NCBI GenBank assembly: GCA_949297565.1
Contig: CASFUI010000015.1
Location: 1 to 6,896, forward strand
Direction of reading: 5' to 3'
Source: an uncultured Eubacteriales bacterium
GTDB lineage: Bacteria > Bacillota > Clostridia > Lachnospirales > Lachnospiraceae
DNA: 6,896 nucleotides
Below, piece by piece: positions 1-5,221 of the stretch. Numbering within the stretch: position 1 is the first letter of the stretch; each line of letters opens with the position of its first letter. Below the pieces are notes generated by a model. It did not search any database and was not told the origin of the DNA. It worked only from the letters and a program-made list of their open reading frames with translations. A program made the position numbers and the translations under genes.

Positions 1-111
1 CTGGGAATGAGTCTTTTTATAATTTATAGTATATTCGGCAGTCATTATATCGTCCGTAAGTATTGCGGCAGAAGCTGTAACAGCCGAGCTTTCCACAGCA
101 AGTATTTTCAT
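1..111 (-). CDS. tsaB: tRNA threonylcarbamoyladenosine biosynthesis protein TsaB, 5' fragment
   Basis: Only the first 37 codons are present; the gene runs off the left edge. The peptide begins MKILAVESSAVTASAAI and reaches KKTHSQ at the edge. This matches the TsaB (YeaZ) N-terminus: a first beta strand ending in a D/E-S/T-S turn, then the Lys/Arg-Thr-His-Ser-Gln/Glu motif around residue 35. TsaB is an ASKHA-fold protein without its own catalysis. With TsaD and TsaE it forms the cytoplasmic complex that transfers threonylcarbamoyl to A37 of ANN-decoding tRNAs. Its ATG (111-109) overlaps the tsaE stop in an ATGA junction, and no strong Shine-Dalgarno precedes it, so translational coupling to tsaE is likely. 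The identification rests on a short N-terminus but is strongly supported by the neighbour. Confidence 0.88.
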   Translation of the reverse strand, partial: MKILAVESSAVTASAAILTDDIMTAEYTINYKKTHSQ

Positions 112-542
112 AAAGCCACATTCCCTTCTATTATGATTTTTCTGTAATCAAATCCATTTTCGAGTTCCTTACTTATCGAAATACGGATTGTCTGCTCAGG
201 GAAAATCTCTCTGAACAAATTTCCCCATTCGACAAGACATACACCGTCAGAATAAAAATATTCCTCATAGCCTATTTCGTCAAGCTCGGAAATATCCGCA
301 ATTCTGTACAAATCAAAATGATACAGCGGCAGACGTCCCTGCTCGTATTCCTGAACTATCGTAAAGGTCGGGCTGTTCACCGGCTCCGAAATCCCGATAC
401 CAAGCGCAAACCCCTGAGTAAAGACGGTCTTTCCCACTCCCAAATCACCCTCAAGACAAAAAATCTGCCCCGGTGATGCCTTCTCTCCTATTTTTTTCCC
501 CAGCTCAAAAGTCTGTTTTGAATTAAATGTCTCAACGACCAC
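108..542 (-). CDS. tsaE: tRNA threonylcarbamoyladenosine biosynthesis ATPase TsaE
   Basis: This 144-aa protein is the usual length for TsaE (YjeE), the ATPase that drives the TsaB-TsaD-TsaE threonylcarbamoyl transfer cycle in t6A37 tRNA modification. Visible motifs are the Walker A loop GDLGVGKT (residues 32-39), the conserved SPTFTIVQEY segment (57-66), YHFDLYR (74-80), and the VEWGN motif (104-108) with its Glu-Trp pair. The start is GTG at 542-540. No ATG lies nearby, and an AGGCGGTGA Shine-Dalgarno sits 6 nt upstream, overlapping the TGA stop of the preceding gene. Only 6 nt separate that stop from this start, and the end overlaps tsaB by 4 nt. Both features indicate tightly coupled translation within one operon. 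Nothing appears truncated. Confidence 0.96.
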   Translation of the reverse strand: MVVETFNSKQTFELGKKIGEKASPGQIFCLEGDLGVGKTVFTQGFALGIGISEPVNSPTFTIVQEYEQGRLPLYHFDLYRIADISELDEIGYEEYFYSDGVCLVEWGNLFREIFPEQTIRISISKELENGFDYRKIIIEGNVAL

Positions 543-548
543 GCTTAA

Positions 549-557
549 TCACCGCCT
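549..557 (-). promoter_or_regulatory. Ribosome binding site deciding the GTG start of tsaE
   Basis: On the minus strand this reads AGGCGGTGA, one mismatch from AGGAGGTGA. It stands 6 nt before the GTG at 542-540, and its last three bases are the TGA stop of the upstream YcxB-like gene. The only in-frame codons between stop and GTG are TTA and AGC, so GTG is the only plausible start. Termination of the upstream gene occurs on top of the binding site, which favours ribosome re-initiation. Confidence 0.75.
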
Positions 558-1091
558 GCATTTATTAATCACCGCTGCGTCATTCAGTTTTATCTGAAAC
601 GGACGCAGCTTTTTTCTCGCAATCTTCAAAAAGCTCTCCGCCTGATTTCCGAGGCATGATAACGGAATAATATTGGCTCTGACTGAAGTAATATATAAAA
701 TCAGACTTTTACCCGTGCATTTAATTTTAAAAATATCATCCCATAAAAGCTCCTCTGAAACCTCGCCCTGACTGAGTGTGATTTTTTCCTCAGTAACTAC
801 GTATTTTACGGGCTCCGCAAGCGCAGGCACCGACCTTATCTGTCTGTTTACCTTCAATTTCATGCTTATAGGCGTATATACCGTAAAAAACAATCCAAAA
901 AACCCCATCATTAACGTATACGAAATATTCACCTGATTGATAGATATAACACATATCACAAGAGCTATTATTCCAAACAAAAGTCCGGCTATTCCGCTCA
1001 CACTGTGATAATTGTGATAGACCTTAAAGTCCATTAAATCTTTTGCAGTAATTTCAGTCTCAAATTCTGCTCTTAATTCCTCTTCACTCAT
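549..1091 (-). CDS. YcxB-like family membrane protein of unknown function
   Basis: A 180-aa protein. A polar N-terminus (residues 1-30, including the acidic MSEEELRAEFETEIT) is followed by two hydrophobic segments at about 31-51 (SGIAGLLFGIIALVICVI) and 57-75 (ISYTLMMGFFGLFFTVY). A soluble C-terminal part (about 90-165) then has alternating beta-type segments such as VKYVVTEEKITLS, ELLWDDIFKIKCTG and LILYITSVRANIIPL. This layout is that of the YcxB-like family: two membrane helices, then a small PH-like beta domain carrying a Trp-Asp-Asp turn. The biochemical function is unknown. The ATG at 1091 has a GGAGA Shine-Dalgarno 6 nt upstream. It lies 88 nt after tex and 6 nt before tsaE, so it is probably carried on the tex-tsaE-tsaB transcript, although no role in t6A synthesis is implied. 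Family assignment is by architecture and is moderately sure. Confidence 0.8.
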   Translation of the reverse strand: MSEEELRAEFETEITAKDLMDFKVYHNYHSVSGIAGLLFGIIALVICVISINQVNISYTLMMGFFGLFFTVYTPISMKLKVNRQIRSVPALAEPVKYVVTEEKITLSQGEVSEELLWDDIFKIKCTGKSLILYITSVRANIIPLSCLGNQAESFLKIARKKLRPFQIKLNDAAVINKCRR

Positions 1092-1130
1092 GTCCAGTCT
1101 CCATGCTGCGTCTTGTATTTATGTCAGACC

Positions 1131-1165
1131 GCCGTTTTAAGCTCCGCCCGGGGCGGCAAACCGGC
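1131..1165 (-). other. Imperfect GC-rich hairpin between tex and the YcxB-like gene
   Basis: The transcript would fold GCCG with CGGC on the outside, then TTT with AAA after a G/A mismatch, then a small asymmetric internal loop, then CCGCCC with GGGCGG at the tip separated by a single C. The stem is stable but is not followed by a T-run in either direction, so it is a poor intrinsic terminator. It could mark a processing or pausing site in an 88-nt spacer that is long for this operon. I saw no convincing promoter in the same spacer. Confidence 0.35.
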
Positions 1166-1179
1166 AGGCAGCCCGCATA

Positions 1180-3456
1180 TTATCTCATAAATCTTGACAA
1201 ACCACTCAGGTTAAGCCCTGCATTTTTATTTTTTTTCGGCTTTCTTCCTGAATTTGTACCGCCGTTTTCACGCGTATGCCTGCGGTTCTGCGCTTCCTTC
1301 TCGTCAAGAATCATGGACAGGGAAATCCTTGCCTTGTCAGGCTCCACTCCAATGACACGCACATCCACAACATCTCCCACGCTAACCACATCAAGAGGAT
1401 GCTCAACCCGTCTGTCTGAACGCATCTGCGAGATATGCACAAGCCCGTCCTGATGTACGCCAATATCCACAAACGCTCCAAAATCTATAACATTTCTGAC
1501 AGTCCCCTTCAGAATCATTCCCGGCTGCAAATCCTTTATATCGAGTACATCTTTTCTTAAAATAGGCTTCGGCATTTCTTCCCTCGGGTCTCTTCCCGGC
1601 TTTTCAAGCTCCTTTACAATGTCCTCGAGAGTAATCTCTCCTATGCCAAGCTTTTTCGCCATCTGATGGATGTCTGTAATCTTTTTGCCAAGCCCTGCGA
1701 GCTCTCCCGAGCTTATTGAATCAACATTGTATCCAAGCTGTTCCAACAGCTTTGCCGCAGCCTCGTAGCTCTCAGGATGCACGCTTGTCGCATCAAGAGG
1801 ATTGTCCCCTCCGTTTATGCGCATAAAACCCGCGCACTGCTCAAACGCCTTAGGTCCCAGCTTCGCAACCTTTAACAGCTGCTTCCTGTCGGTAAACCTG
1901 CCGTTTTTCTCTCTGTAATCGACGATATTTCTGGCAACTGTCTTTGAAATTCCCGAGATATACTCAAGAAGAGATGCGGACGCTGTATTCAAGTCAACTC
2001 CAACCTTGTTTACACTGTCCTCGACAACGCCTGTCAATGCCTCGCCAAGCTTTTTCTGGTTCATATCATGCTGATACTGCCCTACTCCTATGGACTTCGG
2101 CTCTATTTTCACAAGCTCCGCAAGAGGGTCCTGAACGCGTCTTGCGATTGAAACAGCGCTCCTCTGCGCAACATCAAAATCAGGAAATTCCTCTGTCGCC
2201 AGCTTGCTCGCAGAGTACACTGAAGCCCCCGCCTCATTTGTAATTATATAGTCGACATTTTTCAAATCATACTCTTTTATCATATCGGCGATAATCTGCT
2301 CGGATTCTCTTGAAGCCGTACCGTTGCCGCATGAGATAAGCGTAATATTATACTTGTCTATGAGCTTTTTGACCTCTGCCTTTGACTGCTCAACCTTATT
2401 GTGCGGCTCGGTAGGATAAATAACTTTTGTGTCAAGCACCTTACCGGTTGCGTCAACTACCGCGAGCTTGCAGCCTGTACGAAACGCCGGGTCCCAGCCC
2501 AAAACCACCTTTCCGGCGATAGGCGGCTGTAAGAGAAGCTGCTCAAGATTTTTTCCAAAAACCTTGATTGCTCCGTCCTGAGCCGTTTCAGTAAGACTGC
2601 TCCTTATCTCTCTCTCTATGGCAGGAGCTATAAGACGGTCATAGGCGTCTCTTACGACAGACTTAATAAGCGGTGTTGTGTACTGATTATCCGATGTCAG
2701 CGTCTTTTTCTCGAGATAAGTAAGAATTCTGTCCGTCGGAGCTTCTATCTTTATTGTGAGGAATTTCTCAGCCTCTCCTCTGTTTAAAGCGAGAACTCTG
2801 TGTCCCGGAATTGTCGCAAGCGCCTCGCTGTAATCATAGTAATTTTCATATACCGACTGCGCTTCGGCATCCTTTGCCACAGACACAATTTTTCCCTCTT
2901 TAAAGGTTATATCTCTTATATATGTTCTGTAATCTGCAACGTCAGAAATCTGTTCGGCAATAATATCCAGCGCGCCTTCAACAGCCGCCTGCGCGCTCTC
3001 AACTTCCCTGCCCTCCTCATTACAGATATACTTAGCTGCTTCCTCCTCCACAGGCACCTGTGTGCTCTGTTTCATGATAAATTCGGCAAGAGGCTCAAGT
3101 CCCTTTTCTTTTGCGATTGTTGCCCTTGTTCTCCTCTTCTGTTTGTACGGTCTGTACAAATCCTCAACAAGCACCATTGTCTCAGCGGCGATAATCTGCT
3201 CCCTGAGCTCATCTGTAAGCTTTCCCTGCTCCTCAATGCCTGCTAGTACCTGTTCTTTTCTATCTTCAAGATTGCGCAGATACTTAAGGCGTTCATCAAG
3301 ATTACGAAGCTGTTCATCATTGAGCGAGCCTGTAACCTCCTTTCGATACCTCGCGATAAACGGTATCGTGCACCCCTCGTCTATCAACTGAATTGCCGCC
3401 TCAACCTGTGCCGGCTTCACCTCAAGCTCTTCTGCTATTTTTCTTGTAATGTCCAT
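1180..3456 (-). CDS. tex: Tex family RNA-binding transcription accessory protein
   Basis: Tex proteins are cytoplasmic nucleic-acid-binding factors, related to eukaryotic Spt6, and are thought to act in transcription or RNA handling. From the ATG at 3456 the product is 758 aa, within the usual Tex range. In order: a helical Tex N-domain (about 1-190, starting MDITRKIAEEL and including the TIPFIARYRKE signature at 30-40); a YqgF/RNase H-like domain opening with GWDPAFRTGCK (320-330); tandem helix-hairpin-helix segments (about 488-550, GISKTVARNIVDYRE); and an S1 RNA-binding domain (about 644-714, GTVRNVIDFGAFVDIG and HISQM). A basic tail (725-758) is rich in Arg, Lys and Asn. The frame stays open 52 codons further upstream, but that stretch is the translated repeat region. 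The MDITRK start matches the family, so ATG 3456 is chosen. Its AAGGAG site is an unusually long 13 nt away. It is likely transcribed from the promoter at 3683-3711. Confidence 0.96.
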   Translation of the reverse strand: MDITRKIAEELEVKPAQVEAAIQLIDEGCTIPFIARYRKEVTGSLNDEQLRNLDERLKYLRNLEDRKEQVLAGIEEQGKLTDELREQIIAAETMVLVEDLYRPYKQKRRTRATIAKEKGLEPLAEFIMKQSTQVPVEEEAAKYICNEEGREVESAQAAVEGALDIIAEQISDVADYRTYIRDITFKEGKIVSVAKDAEAQSVYENYYDYSEALATIPGHRVLALNRGEAEKFLTIKIEAPTDRILTYLEKKTLTSDNQYTTPLIKSVVRDAYDRLIAPAIEREIRSSLTETAQDGAIKVFGKNLEQLLLQPPIAGKVVLGWDPAFRTGCKLAVVDATGKVLDTKVIYPTEPHNKVEQSKAEVKKLIDKYNITLISCGNGTASRESEQIIADMIKEYDLKNVDYIITNEAGASVYSASKLATEEFPDFDVAQRSAVSIARRVQDPLAELVKIEPKSIGVGQYQHDMNQKKLGEALTGVVEDSVNKVGVDLNTASASLLEYISGISKTVARNIVDYREKNGRFTDRKQLLKVAKLGPKAFEQCAGFMRINGGDNPLDATSVHPESYEAAAKLLEQLGYNVDSISSGELAGLGKKITDIHQMAKKLGIGEITLEDIVKELEKPGRDPREEMPKPILRKDVLDIKDLQPGMILKGTVRNVIDFGAFVDIGVHQDGLVHISQMRSDRRVEHPLDVVSVGDVVDVRVIGVEPDKARISLSMILDEKEAQNRRHTRENGGTNSGRKPKKNKNAGLNLSGLSRFMR

Positions 3457-3469
3457 GCTGAAAAAAATA

Positions 3470-3475
3470 CTCCTT
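3470..3475 (-). promoter_or_regulatory. Distant ribosome binding site of tex
   Basis: AAGGAG lies 13 nt before the tex ATG, separated by a spacer with a run of seven Ts. This is longer than the 5-9 nt seen for the other genes here. No alternative ATG, GTG or TTG start in frame lies closer to it. It sits just downstream of the last repeat hairpin, so folding of the leader could affect access to it; this is inference. Confidence 0.6.
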
Positions 3476-3486
3476 ATAAATAAATA

Positions 3487-3534
3487 CAGTGCCGCGCACG
3501 CCTCGAGGCGTGCGCTCACGGGCTTTCGCCCTAT
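3487..3534 (-). repeat. 48-bp dual-hairpin repeat, copy 1 (proximal to tex)
   Basis: Read in the transcribed direction, the unit has GGGC-GAAA-GCCC (3531-3520), a short stem closed by a GNRA-type tetraloop. A GTGA linker follows, then a perfect 22-bp palindrome (3515-3494) that folds as GCGCACGCC...GGCGTGCGC around a TCGA centre. Outer GTG (3519-3517) and CAC (3491-3489) can add three pairs across a small internal loop. It differs from copy 2 at four of 48 positions. It ends 30 nt before the tex start codon. Compact size, hairpin content and intergenic position resemble dispersed REP-like palindromic elements, but copies elsewhere in the genome cannot be seen from this window. Confidence 0.85.
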
Positions 3535-3546
3535 TATCCTACTTCG

Positions 3547-3594
3547 CAGTGCCGCGCACGCCCCAAGGCGCACGCTCACGGGCTTTCGCCCTAT
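3547..3594 (-). repeat. 48-bp dual-hairpin repeat, copy 2
   Basis: Same orientation as copy 1 and offset by exactly 60 bp, with a 12-bp spacer (3535-3546). The GNRA hairpin (3591-3580) is unchanged. The four differences from copy 1 (3563, 3565, 3571, 3572) are all transitions within the palindrome (3554-3575). In minus-strand RNA three of them turn Watson-Crick pairs into G-U wobbles and the fourth falls at the loop; on the plus strand they would be C-A mismatches. The fold is therefore retained only in RNA made in the direction of the flanking genes. Confidence 0.85.
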
Positions 3595-3658
3595 GAAATA
3601 CTGAAAGCACATAATCTTTCTTGTGCAAGCACAGACGATTATGTGCTTTCAGTATTTC
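3595..3658. repeat. Perfect 22-bp inverted repeat with a 20-nt hairpin-containing loop
   Basis: The arms at 3595-3616 and 3637-3658 are exact reverse complements, each starting GAAATACTGAAAGCAC from its outer end. The loop (3617-3636) contains a further TGTGC-AA-GCACA hairpin (3622-3633), so the whole element can form one long stem. It abuts repeat copy 2 directly. No T-run follows on either strand, so it is not a classic intrinsic terminator. It lies about 20 nt downstream of the predicted transcription start for tex. It could be a leader structure, a cruciform site or a relic of a small inverted-repeat element; no target-site duplication is evident. Confidence 0.9.
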
Positions 3659-3682
3659 GCACTGCTCAATGCTTTCGTGAAC

Positions 3683-3711
3683 ATTATACCAACACTGGGG
3701 GATTTTAGCAA
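3683..3711 (-). promoter_or_regulatory. Sigma-A-type promoter for tex and downstream genes
   Basis: The minus strand carries TTGCTA (3711-3706), a 17-bp spacer, and a perfect TATAAT (3688-3683). Initiation would be expected near 3676, giving a leader of about 220 nt before the tex ATG that includes the 22-bp inverted repeat and both 48-bp repeats. The position after the aspartate kinase and its stem-loop and before tex fits a separate transcription unit for tex-ycxB-like-tsaE-tsaB. The -35 matches consensus at four of six bases. No experimental start is known. Confidence 0.7.
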
Positions 3712-3715
3712 GTTC

Positions 3716-3734
3716 GGAGGATTTAGTGGAGGAT
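3716..3734 (-). repeat. Two ATCCTCC direct repeats just upstream of the -35 box
   Basis: The 7-bp word ATCCTCC occurs on the minus strand at 3722-3716 and 3734-3728, 12 bp apart, ending 4 bp before the -35 hexamer. The placement would suit an activator or other regulator site, but a 7-bp pair can arise by chance and no matching regulator is in the window. Confidence 0.3.
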
Positions 3735-3763
3735 GCGGGACAACGAATTTTTCCTGAAAATAA

Positions 3764-3860
3764 ATAAGGTCCTCTATGATTAAAGCCTGAATGCCTGCCG
3801 CAAGGCTGCTTTTCAAGCATAACCTGCAGGCAACGCACTGTTTCTCATAGAAGACCTTAT
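3764..3860 (-). terminator. 97-nt rod-like stem-loop after the aspartate kinase gene, candidate terminator
   Basis: The outer arms (3845-3860 and 3764-3779) pair over 16 bp with one G-U wobble in the minus-strand RNA (ATAAGGTC...GACCTTAT pattern). Inside, TGCCTGC pairs with GCAGGCA (3826-3832 with 3792-3798), AGG with CCT, and TGCTT with AAGCA around a GAA loop (3807-3819). The structure begins 20 nt after the aspartate kinase stop and is followed by TTATTTTC. Together with the outer arm's own ending this gives a T-rich but interrupted tail. It may end the hom operon transcript, though it is much longer than a normal intrinsic terminator. Confidence 0.4.
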
Positions 3861-3880
3861 CACTCCGCGCTGAACGCTTT

Positions 3881-5203
3881 TTATTTTTGTCCCTCAGGAA
3901 CAAACACACTGTAAATTGTCTTAATCGCATCCTCAAAATAGCGGTTTCGCACACCTATAATAATGTTAAGCTCACTTGAGCCCTGGTCAATCATCTTAAT
4001 ATTTATTTTTGCTTTTGCAAGCGCAGAAAAGATATTGGCGGCGATACCTGAATTATTTCTCATACCTCGCCCTACTACCGCGATAAGAGCCAAATCTGCT
4101 TCAAGCTCGATTGAATCAGGCTTTACGGCGCGGTGGAGCTGTGCCAGCACCTTCTGTTCCTTCTCAACAAACTCATCCTGATGCACAAACACTGTCATTG
4201 TATCGATACCTGACGGCATGTGTTCAAACGAAATGCCGTTATCCTCGAACACCTGAAGAACTTTTCTTCCGAATCCTATTTCTGAGTTCATCATATCCTT
4301 GTCAATGCTTATCGATACAAAGCCTTTCTTTCCGGCAATACCTGTAATAACACAATCAGGTATGTTGCAGGTTGTCTCGACAATCATTGTCCCCTTATCC
4401 TCAGGGGCATTAGTATTTCTGATATTAATAGGAATTCCCTCTTTTCTGACAGGGAATATTGCTGATTCATGAAGCACTGACGCGCCCATATATGAAAGCT
4501 CTCTGAGCTCTCTGTATGTGATGATATGGATAGGCTTAGGGTTATCTACAATTCTCGGGTCTGCCGCCAAAAATCCCGACACGTCAGTCCAGTTTTCGTA
4601 TACGTCAGCCTTGATAGCCCTTGCCACTATAGAGCCCGTAACATCCGAGCCGCCTCTTGAAAATGTCTTTACCTGTCCGTTAGGCATTGCGCCGTAAAAT
4701 CCCGGAATAACCGCGTTTTTAGTCGATGCAAGTCTCTTTGAGCACACCTCGTTTGTCTTTTCCGAATCGAAATCACCGTTTTCGTCAAAGCATATAACAT
4801 TTGCAGCGTCAACAAATTCATAGCCGAGGTAATTCGCCATGATAATGCCGTTTAAATACTCACCTCTTGAAGCCGCATAGTCCTTTCCCGCCTTCGACTC
4901 AAAATTTTTCTTGATTGTATCAAACTGCTCTTCAAGCGAAAGTTTTAAGCCAAGTCCTCTTATTATTTCATTATAACGCTCCTTGATCGCCTTTAACTGT
5001 TTGTCAAATACCTTTCCCGCTTCAGCTTCAGCGTAACATTTGTAGAGCATATCCGTAACCTTAGTGTCTTCCGGAAAACGCTTTCCCGGAGCAGACGGAA
5101 CAACATATCTTCTGCTGTCCTCTTCTCTTATAATATTTCCCACTTTTTTAAACTGCTCTGCGCTCGCAAGTGAGCTTCCGCCAAATTTAACAACCTTTAC
5201 CAT
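3881..5203 (-). CDS. lysC: Aspartate kinase (aspartokinase) with two C-terminal ACT domains
   Basis: A 440-aa cytoplasmic enzyme that phosphorylates L-aspartate with ATP to 4-aspartyl phosphate, the first step toward lysine, threonine and methionine. The kinase domain opens with VKFGGSSLAS (Lys6 in the KFGGSS motif). It continues with ASRGEYLNG (111-119), TFSRGGSDVTGS (180-191) and WTDVSGFLAADPRIV (205-219), all typical nucleotide- and aspartate-binding motifs. Two ACT domains follow (about 286-345 and 371-435, the latter with MIDQGSSELNIIIGV), implying feedback control by lysine or threonine. The YVVPSAPGKRF segment (33-43) is a feature I associate with the clostridial form. The ATG at 5203 has AGGAAAGG 8 nt upstream. 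It starts 18 nt after the homoserine-kinase-like gene, so the two are co-transcribed. The effector cannot be told from sequence, and the symbol follows general usage rather than proof of the lysine-sensitive type. Confidence 0.95.
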   Translation of the reverse strand: MVKVVKFGGSSLASAEQFKKVGNIIREEDSRRYVVPSAPGKRFPEDTKVTDMLYKCYAEAEAGKVFDKQLKAIKERYNEIIRGLGLKLSLEEQFDTIKKNFESKAGKDYAASRGEYLNGIIMANYLGYEFVDAANVICFDENGDFDSEKTNEVCSKRLASTKNAVIPGFYGAMPNGQVKTFSRGGSDVTGSIVARAIKADVYENWTDVSGFLAADPRIVDNPKPIHIITYRELRELSYMGASVLHESAIFPVRKEGIPINIRNTNAPEDKGTMIVETTCNIPDCVITGIAGKKGFVSISIDKDMMNSEIGFGRKVLQVFEDNGISFEHMPSGIDTMTVFVHQDEFVEKEQKVLAQLHRAVKPDSIELEADLALIAVVGRGMRNNSGIAANIFSALAKAKINIKMIDQGSSELNIIIGVRNRYFEDAIKTIYSVFVPEGQK

Positions 5204-5221
5204 GATTATTACCTTTCCTGT

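Noticed and set aside
1103..1453. A plus-strand open frame of 116 codons across the end of tex.
   Set aside because: It lies almost wholly antisense to the conserved S1 domain and tail of Tex, has no family-like features and no ribosome site; it is a shadow of the real gene.
3487..3594. The two 48-bp units as a CRISPR array.
   Set aside because: There are only two copies, a 12-bp spacer, internal hairpins longer than CRISPR repeats usually hold, and no cas genes nearby.
3733..3783. A 16-codon plus-strand ORF (MRDNEFFLKINKVLYD) preceded by GGAGG words.
   Set aside because: The nearest GGAGG touches the ATG and the other is 12 nt away. No plus-strand promoter is convincing and the ORF runs into the rod-like stem-loop, so it is probably chance.
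3457..3880. A lysine or threonine-related riboswitch or T-box near the aspartate kinase gene.
   Set aside because: The region lies downstream of the aspartate kinase, not in its leader, and I saw no T-box TGG-type motif or lysine-riboswitch core.
3539..3954. Minus-strand open frames of about 100 codons covering the intergenic region and the end of the aspartate kinase gene.
   Set aside because: They translate the repeats, the inverted repeat and the stem-loop in various frames, and show low-complexity or basic composition with no recognisable domain.
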